From Papilionanthe hookeriana x Papilionanthe teres (Eukaryota; Streptophyta; Magnoliopsida; Asparagales; Orchidaceae), in assembly GCA_022702705.1 (NCBI GenBank), contig CM040424.1, forward strand, positions 138,061,665-138,125,664: a stretch of 64,000 nt of DNA, given 5' to 3'. The notes beneath the pieces are model-generated. The model did not search any database and had not been told where the DNA came from. It was given only the letters and a program-made list of their open reading frames with translations. Each line of letters begins with the position of its first letter. The stretch's first letter is position 1. Positions 24,413-36,900 of this stretch are shown here, in pieces. The position numbers were made by a program, and so were the translations under genes.

Positions 24413-25927
24413 TTATCGAGGTAAGACACCACGTTGAATTAAATTTTGAACATAGGGAGAGTACCACTCAAAAGGTAATTCCAATAATTCGGAAGAAGTA
24501 ACATCTTCAAATTGTACATCTTTTTCAGCATTGGAAGAAGAAGTACCACGGTAAAACTTGATTGGTTTAGTACCACCACCATGTACTTCCTTGACCACCA
24601 TACCCTCGATCTTATTAGAATGGATCGGGGTCAGGGTCATAGTATGTACATAATGGTTAATCTTTTCGTACATTGATTTGTATTCTTCATTCCTTTCATC
24701 TTCGAGAGAGATCTTGAACTGTGGTTTCTTCTGATTTATTGTTGCTGCTTCTTTCTTAATTTCTTCTTCTTCTTCGGAACTGTTCTCCCAATCAACATCG
24801 ATGACCAGTTTCTTCTGTCCAACTGTTCCAACATTTCTCCAACGTCCTCGTCCCCGGCCTCGACCTCGGGTGCGAGTTCTGGAGAAATCTTCACCATCTC
24901 GCCGTAAGGGAGTGGTGAGTAACTGTTGGACTAGAACTTCAGGTTCTTCATCATCTCGAATTTCTTCTGCTTCATTTGGTATGATATTTCTGGAAAAGAT
25001 TGTTTTTTTTAGGGGTGCGTAGCAGGCCGCATCTTCATGAATTCCAATCTCATGTACGGAGAATGGTTGCAAGTCACCTTTGATACACTGTTCCCCTCCT
25101 TCGTAATACTTTATACACTGGTGCAGAGACGACGGTACCATCCTGTTCTTCTGGATCCATGGCCGACTCAGTAGAGCGTTAAACGATGTCTCAGAATCAA
25201 TTATGTGGAATTTTGCGGTTGTCTTTGCTAAATCACCGGTCTTCATTAGTAGTGTTATCGATCCAAGAGCTCTTTCTCCTTTTTGATTGAAGCCTCTTAA
25301 TAACATCTTATCTGCTTCAAGCTCACGAGCATCAATTTCCAAATATGCTAGCGTTCGAAGATTCATTATGTTGATTGATGCTCCCGGATCAACCAACACT
25401 CTGGAGAGCGTAAACTTTCCAATAGTGACTGAAATGTATAACGATCGGTTGTGATCTGCTGTTCCCAGTAATAGATCATTGTCCGTGAAGTTAACACCTC
25501 GTTGTTCTCTCAACGAGCAAACCTCGTCGAAGGAATTACCAACCATTTGGGCTAAACAAATCTCTGGATCAAATAAAGCCTTGATCAGAGCCTCTCTCAT
25601 CTCCTTTGACAGGATCAGAGCGTCGTATATGCTTAGTATGGCTGGTAGCTTCCTAAGATGGGCTAGCACGTTGTAGTTTACTTTATTACCATGTTCCTTG
25701 GTTTCTTCCCGAATGGGAAATTCTTCTGCTGGGGTTGGCTCTTCCTGAGCAACCACCTGCTTTCCTTTATCCTTTGGACCCATTCTCGGGGGTAGAACTT
25801 TTTCACTTCTTAAATTAACCTCTGTTATCTCTTCTAAATTTACCGGTGTCTCCTCTTGAATTTGAACAACTGGCTCTTCTGAAGTTGCTTCGGTGTCTGA
25901 TGGTTCTAATTCTATCGTGATCGGAGC
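24413..25927 (-). pseudogene. Tat-type gag C-terminus and aspartic protease
   Basis: Open for 456 codons from the Met at 25783, and readable upstream to a TGA near 25928 (PITIELEPSDTEATSEEP). The aspartic protease, which processes the polyprotein, shows VLVDPGASINIM (residues about 131-142; DPGAS is usual in Tat elements), then LSRPWIQ, CIKYYEGGEQCIKGDLQPF and a glutamate-rich linker (EEEEEIKK) after an Arg/Gly run (TRGRGRGRGRW). The segment ends ...YVQNLIQRGVLPR at a stop. The N-terminal two thirds of gag and the primer region are missing, because LTR G starts at 26127. Bounded by a stop on each side, it is a fragment that could at most give a truncated product. Confidence 0.85.
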
Positions 25928-26126
25928 CCCTCAGATTTCACAAATTGACTCGTTGCTTGTCGAGCTTTCGTAGCCTCCTTTGTGAACATCTTCTTTGTCG
26001 TGGTCATCGAGGTTGTGTATGATTTGAGAATCGTTATTTGTATTGGAATCGAGATCCGGATTAAGTCGGTTGTTGCTAGTTACGTAATTGTTAGAAACAG
26101 TCAAAACATAGCCAACGCCATAACCC
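25928..26126 (-). pseudogene. Further gag-side codons abutting LTR G
   Basis: The frame continues upstream of the TGA as GYGVGYVLTVSNN ... DLDSNTNNDSQIIHN ... KGGYESSTSNESICEI, a low-complexity Asn/Asp-rich linker. It abuts the LTR G terminus directly, with no primer-binding site or leader, which shows that the 5' internal region was deleted. Confidence 0.6.
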
Positions 26127-27629
26127 TGTCGGCATATTTTCAGGTTGTGTTTTATTTTGAAGAGGGGTCGCCTAACAGAAATCTGTCGGCGAATTTTTTT
26201 AATTTAATTAAAATAAATAATTTGAAAAAAAGTAGTATTTGATTTTGAAAATAATTTTAAATTTGAAGGTTTTAAGATATGAGATTAAACCGACCTCACA
26301 TCCCAAATAGTTTATATAAACGAGCACCGCACCACAAACCGTGTATCTATCCCTAAAGATAGACACATCGCTGATGGTGGGGCTTGATTAAATAAACTAG
26401 AAGATTAGTGACATCCGTTTGGTCCGCGAACCAATTTTATAAGCCGACAAGTTTCCCTCGCTTAATATGAAAACATTAAACAGGGTTTATATTACTCAGG
26501 TTCTTTAAAATTCCCTATAAGGGCAAGCCCCTATAGTTAATTACATCTTAAGTGACGGGAATCACCTAAGAAAACTCTCGATAATAACCAATAATTCCGC
26601 TCTCAAGAATTTCAAAGTTTAAGGTTTTCAAAGATTGAATTTTGGAATTTCGATAGGGAATGGATCAAGTTTTGGAACATTTTGTTTTGTGAATCCAAAG
26701 GAAGAGAGGTAGGAGAAATCACTGATTCGAAGTGAACTTCGATAATTTCCCGACTATCCTATTGTTTGGTTCGAATTTAGGAAAGTCCTAATGTTTATTT
26801 GATATTTCAATCTTGCCAATTTTAATTAATTAGGACTTATATTTGTATGATAAAATCAAACAAATAGCCTAGAAGATGTGAGGGTTTATTGTCGTATCGG
26901 ACGACTACCTCGGAATCCTAAGACCGGTTAGGGCTTAATTTACATGACATGATCATGCAAATGCCTAACGAAGAGTTGAGGATTTATGTTGCACTAGTGC
27001 AAGCTACCTCGAAGTCCTATGGCTTGGTTATTTAATTCTAAAAAAGTTTTGCTTGAAGTAGATTCAAGTTTTGCGACGACGATGGCCGTGCTTGCCCACC
27101 ATGCTCCAAGTTCCTTATTGTTGCAGAGGTTTAGTTTTAGAAGTCATAAATCGGGAGATGAGAGAAGTGTTTTGGTGCTAGAGAAGTCTTAATTTCCGTG
27201 TGTTTTTTATGTTTTATTTAAAACAAATCTTAAAGTTGATTATAACGACACCTAGGTTAAGATCCCACGGTTCCATCCTTCCGGCATCATTATTTTTATC
27301 GGATTCACTTAGTCCGGATGAATTTGCTAAACTCAACTGAATGAGTTCCACACTTTCATTTAGACCGTGGGAAATCCCGTTAGCAACACGTAGGTTACAT
27401 CATCCGAGGTATTCCGATCATCCAACGGGACGTTTTAATTTAGTTGTAATTGTAGTTTTGTGTTCGTTTGTGATTAAATTTTGAGTTGTCTTATATTTTG
27501 AAATGTTGTGGCGGTGAATTTTATCTTGCAATAACTTTTAACTTAGTTTTGGTTTCGGTTTTAGGGGCTATCCTAAAGGTGTGGGTTTTCATGCAACGAG
27601 TTGTTTTATCATGCAAGAAAAGTAAAGTG

Positions 27630-27692
27630 CATTTGCAATAAAGTAAATTGCAAGAAAGTAAATTGCAAGAAAGTAAATTGCAATAAAATAAA
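27630..27692. repeat. 16-bp tandem repeat in LTR G
   Basis: About four copies of AAGTAAATTGCAAGAA. Only a hint of the unit is seen in copy C near 8905-8930 (AGCAATGTAAATTTCAATAA). Confidence 0.85.
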
Positions 27693-28239
27693 AGCGTACC
27701 TGGAGGGTCTTCCCGTCATCCCAAGCTGCACTTAAAACACAATTAGCATACTTAAGCAAGTTCCTAGGTAAGGCTAAGGGAAAGGTTATGGTTTTCTACC
27801 AAATTCCTAATCCTATAGCTAGTCATTTCCTATGACGTCTAAGTTCTTTGTGTTTTGGTTTAAGGACGATTTTCTTCATCAAAGAATAATCAAATTCGAT
27901 TGTTCTTATAAATGTCCTATCATATTGAGAAAGTGCTTAAGAAGGAACTTAAACATCTTTTCAATATTTCTAGGATTGTTTTAAGTCCAAATGAATTTAA
28001 TTATACAAATGAATTAATCGTCCAAGAATTTCAAGTTTTATTGTTATCTTGCTCAGTGAACTAGGACATTTGAATACCCTATGAGTGAAGTGACACTTCA
28101 TTTAATGTTTTATTTAGGAGTTATAATAACTAAAGCTTTTAAGGGTAAGTTAGTATTCAAATGATTTGGTTTAAGTTAAAGAGTTTAAATTTGGAATAGT
28201 GTTCAAGTTGTTTTTAAATTTATTTTCTTTCTGTTTTAG

Positions 28240-28540
28240 GTGATGTTATATTTAATTCAATTTAATTTAATTTTAATTGAGTTTTAATTTAGTTTAACAT
28301 AGTTCAATTTAATTTGATTTGTTGTTTAATTAATTTGATTTGATTTAATTTAATTTAATTATTTAATTTAATTTAATTTAATTTAATTGTTTAATTTAAT
28401 TTAATTATTTAATTTAATTTAATTTAATTTAATTGTTTAATTTAATTCAATTTAATTATTTAATTTAATTTAATTTAATTATTTAATTTAATTTAATTTA
28501 TTTAATTTAATTTAATTTAATTTAATTTTAATTTATCTTT
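28240..28540. repeat. AATTT pentanucleotide low-complexity run
   Basis: About 300 bp of imperfect TTTAA/AATTT units interrupted by TTGTT and TTATT. It lies in LTR G where copy C has ordinary sequence, so it is a local expansion. Confidence 0.9.
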
Positions 28541-31146
28541 AATATACTTTATTTTTAACTTTAATTGAAATTTCAAAAGAGTTTAATAATTTAATTAAGT
28601 TTTTTAATATTTTAAATTTGAGTTATCATTTTAATTAAAAATTGAGTATTAATGATATAATTAGTTTAGGGATTTTTAAATTAAAGAATAAATCTCTTCC
28701 TAATAAATATCCCTTATTTTAATAATTCCAATTTATTATTCCTCCAAATTTAATCTATTATTTAATTAAAGTTTAATCATTTTAAAATTATTTAATGGGT
28801 TTCTACCCTTTAATTATTTAAATTTCAATCATCCAAATCAGATTAAGATCAAATATTTTACTTGCTGATTTTTTTATTAAACCTAAAGTTTTAATTAAGG
28901 GTTAAAAGTTTAATTACCATTTTACCCTTTAAGCTTAATAATTTCATAACTCACTAAATTGAACCCAAATGAACTTGAAATTTTTATGTGACTTCACTCA
29001 TATGTCAATAAAGACATGAGAGGAGAAAATGTGATTTTTCTGTATTTAATTTATTTATATAATTATTTTTGGTGGAAAATAGAGATTTTCAAGGAAAATT
29101 TAATAACATGACCAAGGGAAAGTTTCTGTCCTTAAGAAAATTAGGGGACATTCCTAATGACCAGAGAAGCACTTGGACCAATTTTGGTGATTTTTTGAAT
29201 CATATTATTTTTATTATAATTATTTTAAGTTTTGGAGTATTAATTAATTTAAAAAAAAATAAATGTTGAAAAATGGGTTTTATATTTTTCAAAAATCTCT
29301 CTGATACCAAGGAAACCAGAGAAGCAAATTTTGCAATTTTCTGATTTTTTTTATGATTTATTGTAATTATTTTAGTGAAAATGCTAGAAAATACATTTTT
29401 TTAATTTTAAAATTACCCTAGGGTTTTAAAATTTAATATCTCACTAAATAGACTTAAGAAAAATATGGGGTTTGTTCCTAAGTGATTAAAATTCAAAATA
29501 TGACATTTTGGTGAATTTTATTATTTTTGTGATTTTTATTATTTTTTAATTATTAAAAATATTAAAATATTATTAAAAATCAACTTTTTTAGAAAATTGA
29601 AATTTTAATTTTCTTAGGTTTCCCTGATATCAGAGAGGCTCTAAAACCAATTTGGTGGATTTTTTTAAAAGTATTTTAAAAGTTATGAATTTTTAAAGTT
29701 TAAAATGGCTAAGTGACTTAATCAACCCAATTAGTAGGGCTAACCAAGTCCAATTGACCTCAAATTTTTATGGTGGGTTCCTCTGATCCTAAAGGTCAGT
29801 GGAGAATTGATTTCAAGTCAATTTGATGCCTGGTTAACTCTAATTAATTAAAGACCTATTTTGGGTGTTTAAGCCAATTAGGGTTGTTTTAAATAAACTA
29901 AGTCAAAACCTATTTTTCCTAGGGTTCTCTGGTCATAAGGAACATCACCAAATTTTCCTAGAATTTATTTCACAACATGCTATTTACTGGAATTAAAATA
30001 CTCAAAACAGTGACTCGAACTTGAAAAATCAAGAACTCTTCATAGGGATGGCCTCTGACTTTGGAAAATTCAGGGAATGTTCCCAAATTCAGAGGCTTCA
30101 AAAGCCCTATGGTCTCATACCATGGTGAATTGTATGCATGCATGGAGAATTAAAACAATGCAGAGAGTAAATAAATTATAAAAAATAAAATACTTGATGA
30201 AATTAAATGATTTCTTTTCCACATTATTCTCCTCTTCACTCGAGCAAGAGGGTATTTTTATTTTATTTTTGTGATTTTTCTACACAGAGATATGAATTTT
30301 TGAAGTTTAGGGAATTAAATAAATAAGAAAATACCCTATTTATCTATTTATCCACGCGGCGCCGCGTCAACCTCGGCAGCTCCGAACGCCCACGCGTCGC
30401 GCTCCCATTCGACGCCTCCACCTGAGTCAGCAGCCCGGGCCCCGCGGTTCTCGTACCGTCTCCTGGTCCGACGCAATCCTGGCCGTCCGTGCGCGCGTGT
30501 ATCGAATGGACGGCATCCGTTCATCGTCCCCAAGTGTCCTCACCCGATAGCCGTCCACACTAAATCCCTAAGATCTCACTCGATTCTCAATGGATTTTTA
30601 CGTTCTTATACTCTATGGATTCGTCTTGAAGAGACGAACACATCTATACGGCTAACATGCATTGAAACTAAGGCATTTGAAATGGAGATTCTCCGAAGCT
30701 CGGGATGAAGAATTAGCTCATACCTTGGCTCGGAGAAGTGTGGCTTCAATCCGAGAGTTGTTGCACCTTCGATTGGATCCCGGCAAGCTCCGGATGAAGT
30801 CTCCCGGTCGCGGTGAATTGTCCGGATATGATTTCGACCAAGCCCGATCACAAAGCTTGGAGGCTGGAGCAACCGGGTGGCCCGGAGATGGGGCTTTTGA
30901 TGGTGGACACCTTCCCTTGGTCCGGTGAAGGTGTAGAGCCAATCAATTTGGGAATTGGCTCACCGTGGAGAAGTGTCCTGGTTTTGGGTGGAATTTCAAC
31001 TCCGAAATCGAGCTTACGAGAGGAGAAATGGCAGGGGGATCTCATCTGGGGATCAAATGCTCTAAGAGTGGAGAAGGGTCCGGGACAATTTTGGCGAGTT
31101 TTGGCAAGGTTTGTGCTTGGCTCCCCTCATGGCCGAGAGGGGTGGA

Positions 31147-31157
31147 GTTTAAATAGG
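31147..31157 (-). promoter_or_regulatory. TATA box of LTR G
   Basis: On the minus strand CCTATTTAAAC, at the place equivalent to GCTATAAATAAGG of the other LTR subfamily (preceded by a CCATGC/CCATGG motif in H and E). This gives a U3 of about 2.4 kb. Confidence 0.45.
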
Positions 31158-33530
31158 AGAGGGTGGAGGGCCTCCCGGGAGAGTTAGGGCTTGGGATCGA
31201 GCTGCTCCGGTGAGGAGAAGATCAGCCATGGTGACCACTAGGGATGGGGCGGCTCGGCGAAGTGAGAATTTCAATGTTGGCTCACATGCGAGCTCTCGGC
31301 CATGGTGTTTTCCGGCGGCCTGGTGGCCGGCCGGCCAGGCATGGGTCACCCTCAGGGTCAGGTGGGTCAGGGCTGGAGGTTTGTGCAATCAATTGGCAAT
31401 TGCCATGTGTAAAGGAGTTGGATTTAAATGGAATGGGAGAAGGCCTACTTTGGCTTGGTTTGGGTCAACCCACCATTTTGGGCTTGGTGCACCCTTCCAA
31501 GCTCTGATTTTGAGCTGAGGGAATCATTTAGGTCAGCTTAGAAGGAGTGGTGAAGTCTCTATCCATGATGAGGTGGCTAAACATGGTTTAGTGTGTGACA
31601 TGCTTAAGGTAAAAAAGGCTTAATGAAAGATTAGGAAAGGAGCCCCTCCTTTTACCATTAATGGCATGGTCACATGTCAAGCCTCCCATGGCTTCATGTG
31701 GCTTGTCAATGGCTTGCATGGCTTGTCTTTGGCTTGGGGAAAGTTGAGTCAATTTCATAAAAATGGGTTTTAAGAAATTTTTGGTAATTTGATGGGAATT
31801 TGGATGAAGCTTCATTTGGAATAATTCAATGATGATTTTAGGACTTAGGTAATGGATTTAATTAAATGGATGACAAATGGAGATGTCATGTGGGCTTTAG
31901 GGTAGATTTGGGCTTTTGAATTTTGAAGGAAATGGGCTTTTAGAAGGGTTTAAGGGAAGTGGGCTTTTAAGTTTATGAATGTGTTCATGGATGAAAATTT
32001 TTGTAAAAGGTTAGGCCAAATAATTGTTGGGTTTAGCTCATGGATGTGTCATGAGTAACTTGAAGCAAATTTGGGGTAGTTTGGGCTTGAATTGGGTTGG
32101 ATTTGGATTCTCTTGGTGAATGGGCCAATATAGGTCCAAGTGGGCCAAGTTGGGCCAATGTTAGGCTAGGGTTGAAATTGATGTAGAATTATTGTTGAGA
32201 AATGTTTATGGGAGTGTTTCAAAGAGGTTTTGGCTTTGGTTGGGTTTTGATTTTGAGGTTTGGGCCTATTTGGGTTAGGTTTGGGTTTAGGTCAAAATTG
32301 GGCTTTTTGATTTTGGGTTGAATTTGAGTGGGGTTTGGGTTCAAATTTTGGGCAAATCATGTTAGGGTTTTGTTTGTGGGAATGTTAAGGAAGATTTAGA
32401 AAAGATTTGAGGTTAATTGGAGTTGAATTGGGTGAGTTTGGGTTAAGTTTGGGTCATGGGTCTAAATTGGGCTTTAAGGCCAAAAGTGGAATTGGATCCA
32501 AATGTCAACCAAATTGGACTTGGATTTGGTCTAGATTGGTATTGGGGATGTTGAATTAAAGTTTAAAATTGAATTGGACCAGAATTTGGGTCAATTGGAT
32601 AGGTTTGGTTTGACATTGGGTTCACTTAGGGTTAAAATGGGTCAAATTGGGGGTTTTGACAAAAGTAGGGTAAATTGACAAAATTGGCCCATGGTGTAGT
32701 TGGACAAAATGAAATTGGGAATATTTGGGATTTTCTGGAATTTTCTGGGAATTTTCTGAATTTTTGGATTTTTAGGCCAAGAAGGGTATTTTGGGTTATT
32801 TGGAGGGTATTGGGGGTATTCTTGAAATCTTTGGTATTTTTGGGTATGGATGATCAATTTAAGTGATGTGGAGATGTTTGGGATTGATTTTGGAAAATTT
32901 TGGGTAATTTGGAAATTCTGCAAAAATTTGGGTAATTTCAAGGGTTTTGGGTAGGTTTAGTAGATGTAGGGTCTCGGGGGTCAAAAATTGAAAATTTGGG
33001 AAATTGAAGATTGGGTGAATTTAGGTGGAAAGAAATCATTTTGGTTGAGCCATGAAGCCATTTCAAGCCCATATGAGCCATGAGAAGACTCATTTGAGGC
33101 ATTCACTATGTTGTTCCTAACCCTCTTAGCCAAGGGCTTAGGGGTTAAGGACCATCCATGTGAATCACCTACATGAGTCGGGAGGTTAAGTTGGGTATGG
33201 GTGTGGTTTTAGGAAGTGTGTGGAAATGTAGTGTGTAAGTGTAGTGTAAGTCAGCCCCTTCACCGAGTCCGAGGCCACCTGAGGCGGTCCTAAGGCCAAA
33301 GAGTCCTATAGGAACTCATCCTTTAAACTTCCACATTTGATTTCAACCCTCTAGGTGATTAGGGGTCTATAGTCAAATTTGTGGAGTTTGCAGGGAGTTT
33401 AGAAGTGGTTTGAATTTCTAAAAGGTGGGTCCCAATTCTAGTCCTCTAAGATAGTCAAAGGAAAAGCCTAAGGCTAGATCCTAAGCACTAAAAAGAAGAA
33501 GGGAAGACCTCATCAAAAATGAGGTCAACA

Positions 33531-33905
33531 AATGGACCCCCAATAGGTGTGGTGAGTCGACGGAGCACACCGCGCGTATTGGTGTTGACCGAAGCGATCA
33601 ACAAAACCAACACGGATGTCCAAGCGACGAACTTAGGACGAAGCAAAGAATTTCCGCCTGGGGAGTATCGGGTATGTTCCCAAACCGGAGATACCCGAAC
33701 TCCCGCTGGGGAAAGGAAAAGGAGGTGAATCCCAAATCACATGACCTGGGAGAATTTCGATTTAGATTTTATTTTGTTTTAGATTTATGTTTTGATGTGT
33801 GAGTTTAGATTTCAACTTGGAGTGTTTTTTTTTTAGATTGAAGTTTGTCAAAATTGATTTGATTTGATTTGAAATTAAATTTATTTCTCTGAACTCATTT
33901 TTTTA
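33531..33905 (-). other. Polypurine tract and 3'-UTR scrap of the composite element
   Basis: On the minus strand ATTGGGGGTCCATT immediately precedes the LTR start TGTTGACC (PPT at about 33531-33549). The next 350 bp match 39680-39900 of the AlkB-bearing element: CGCGTATTGGTGTTGACC near 33571 and 39722, GATCAACAAAACCAA, CGCTGGGGA-like. So this is 3' UTR directly upstream of a 3' LTR. No coding sequence is recognised. Confidence 0.6.
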
Positions 33906-36900
33906 ATATTAAAAATTACATTATGCTTTAAAATTCAATATCTTACCCTAGGGACTTAGGAAAAATATTTGGTTTGTTCCTAAGTGATTAAGAATCAAAA
34001 TGTGACATTTTTATGATTTTTATTATTTTTATGATTTTATTATTTTTTTTATTTATTAAAATATTATAATAATATGAAAAATCTACTTTTTAAAAAAATT
34101 CCAATTTTAATTTTCCTAATCTCCCCTGATACTAGAGAAGCCCAAAACCATTTTTGTGAATTTTTTAAAAGTATTTTTAGGGTTATGAATTTTTAAAATT
34201 CCATTTTGCTTGTGAGGCTTAATTAATCCATTTGATAGGGTTAATCAAGTCTAATTGATTTCAAATTTTTATGTGAGGTCTCTCTAACCCTAAAGATCAG
34301 TGGAGAATTGTTTTCAATTCAATTTGATGCGTGGTTATCCCTAATTAATTCAAATTCAATTTTAGGAGTTTAGGCCAATTAAGGTTATTATGAATGAATT
34401 AACTTGAAATATATTTTTCATAGGGTCCTCTGGTCTTAAGGAACATCACCAAATTTTCCTAGAATTTATTTCACAACATGATAATTATTGAAATTAAAAT
34501 ACCTAAAACAGTGACATGAAATTGAAAATTCAATAACTTTTCACAGAGATGGCCTCTGACCTTAAAAAATTCAGGGAATGTTCCCAAGATCAGAGGCTTC
34601 AAAAGCCTTATGGTCTCATGCCATGGTGAATTGTTTATGCAAATGAAGAATCAAAATACTGAAATCAGTAAATAAATTATTAAAAATAAAGTACTCATCC
34701 AATTAATTTGATTTCTTTTCCACATTATTCTCCTCTGTTCACTGAGTAAGAGAGTATTTTTATTTTATTTTTGTGATTTTTCTATGCAAAGATATGGATT
34801 TTTGAAGTTATGGTATTAAAATAAATAGAAAATAACCCTATTTTTCTACTTATCCACGCGGCGCCACGCAATCCTCGGCAGCTCCGAAAGCCCACGTAGC
34901 GCATTCTTATTTGACGCCGCCATCCGACTCAGTGCCCCAAGGGCCCGCGGTTCATGTACCATTGCACTGTTCGGCTTGATCTCGACCGTCCGCCCGATAC
35001 ACGCACGTTCCAACGGCTCCTAGTCATCGTCTACGACTTGTGTGCACCCGTGACCGTCCACACTAAAACCCTAAGAATTCACTTGATTCTCAATGGATTT
35101 TTGTGTTCTTATGCTCTATGGATTCGTCTTGAAGAGACGAACACATCCATACGGTAAACATGCATTGAAATCGACTCAAACAAAATGGAGAATTTCCAGA
35201 AGCTCGGGAGGAAGAGTGAGTTCATACCTTTGCTCAGAGAAGTGAAGCTTCAATCTGAGGGTTGTGTCACCTTCGATTGAGTCCAAGCAAGCTCCAGATG
35301 AAGTCTCTTGCTCTGGGGAAATGCCTAGGTACAAAAGTGACCAAGGCCGATCACAAAGCTTGGAGGCTGGAAGTAATGGCTGGCTTGGTGAGGGGGTTTT
35401 TATTGGGGAATTTCTCCTCTTGGTCTGGTGAAGGTGTAGAGTCAATCAATTTCAGGATTGGCTCACTGTGGTGAAGTGTCTTGGATTTTGGGTGGATTTT
35501 TGACTGAGAAATTGGGCTCTGTTAATGGGGATTAGGGCAAATGGACACGGGGGATCAATTGCTCTAGGTTGAGAGAAGGTCCTGGAGCAATTTTGGCAGA
35601 GTTTTGTTATGTTTTTTGTTCAGCACCTCTCATGGCCGAGAGGAGGTGGTGTTTAAATAGGCATGGCTGGAGGGCCTCACAGGGGGAGTTAGGGCTTGGG
35701 ATCAGCTGCTCCATGCAAGAGAAGAACAACCATGGTGTTCAATTGGGTTGAGACAAGTCAGCAAGGGAGAATTGAAAAGTTTGGCTCACATGGAGCTCTC
35801 GGCCATGGTGTTTTCCGGCAACCTGGTGGCTGGCAGACCAGAGTCAGGTCACTGTTGTCATCAGGGAGGTCAGTGCTTGAGGTTTGTGAGTTCAATTGGC
35901 AAATGGCAAGTGTAAAGGAGTTGAATCAAAGTGGAAGGGGGAAGGGCTCATTTTGGGTTCAATTTCGTTAACCCATGTATTTGGGCTTAGTTCACCTTCC
36001 CATGGTCTGATTTTGGGCCAGGGGGATCAGTTGGGTCAGCTGCCATGAGTGGTGAAGTCCTCATCCATGGTGAGGTGGCAAAACTTGGTTTAGTGTGTGA
36101 CATGGTTATGGTTAAAAAGGCTTAATGAAGGATTAAGAAAGGGGACCCTCCTTTTTCCATTAATGGCTTTGTCACATGTCAAACCTTCCATGGCTTCACA
36201 TGGCTTGTAAATGGCTTGCTCATGGCTCCATGTGGCTTGGGACAAAGCTTGGTCATTTACATAAAAGGAGGTTTTGAATTTTTGGGATTTATGGGTGATT
36301 TTGGCATGAGGCCTAATTTAGGATTATTTGATGATTGATTTACGACTTAAGGGATGATATCAGTTATTGGGGTGATGAAAAGAATGTCATATGGGCTTTA
36401 GCATGAAGTTTGGGCCTTTGAAATTTAGTGAAGATGGGCTTTTAAAATGGTTTAGGGTAGTGGGCTTTTGGATTTTAAAATGGATTTTAGGATGAAAGTT
36501 TGGTAAAGGCTTGGGCCAAACAAGTGTTGGGTTTTAGTTTAGGGATGTGTCATGAATGATTTGGAATTGGTTTGGAATAATTTGGAATTGAATTGGGTTT
36601 AATTTGGGACTTTTGGTAAAGGGGCCAAAGTGGGTCAAATTGGGTAAACTTGGGCTAAGGTTGGGCTAATGTTGGATTTGATGTAAAATTAATGTTGAGA
36701 AATGTTCATGGGAGTGTCACAAAGAGTTTTCAACTTTGTTTGGATTTTGATTTTGGGATTTGGGCCCATTTGGGTTAGGTTTGGGCTTAGGTCAATTTAA
36801 GGGATTTTGGTTTTGGGTTATGTTTGGGAGGAGTTTAGGTTCAAAATTTGGGCAAATCAAGTTATTTTTTTGTTTATGTGGGTGTTAGGAAGGCTTTAGA

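Larger units (their letters stand above)
26127..33530 (-). repeat. Complete Tat-type giant LTR, copy G (7.4 kb)
   Basis: The only complete copy of the first LTR subfamily. In minus orientation it starts TGTTGACCTCATTTTTGATG at 33530, next to a polypurine tract, and ends ...AAATATGCCGACA at 26127. It contains, in order, the U3 with a purine-rich 5' part, a GC-rich segment (30350-31400), a TATA box (31147-31157), an AATTT-repeat stretch (28240-28540), a 16-bp tandem repeat (27630-27690) and the terminal block shared with C and F. The many short ORFs in the GC-rich segment (up to 124 codons) are not conserved between copies and have no recognisable domain. Confidence 0.85.

Noticed and set aside
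22560..25022. Plus-strand ORFs of 65-122 codons opposite the pol genes
   Set aside because: They are antisense shadows of the RT, protease and RNase H frames; the minus-strand reading contains the diagnostic motifs.
28240..28540. Matrix-attachment or replication-origin-like AT tract
   Set aside because: Simple AATTT slippage inside one LTR copy, absent from the sister copies; no supporting feature.
30813..31518. Overlapping 80-124 codon ORFs in the GC-rich part of LTR G (both strands)
   Set aside because: They lie in U3/promoter-proximal LTR sequence, are not conserved as ORFs in copies A and H, and show no domain; the length comes from local GC richness, which reduces stop codons.
33519..33728. 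69-codon plus-strand ORF at the G/H junction
   Set aside because: It covers the PPT and 3' UTR in the antisense direction; the equivalent at 39680-39890 is not open.
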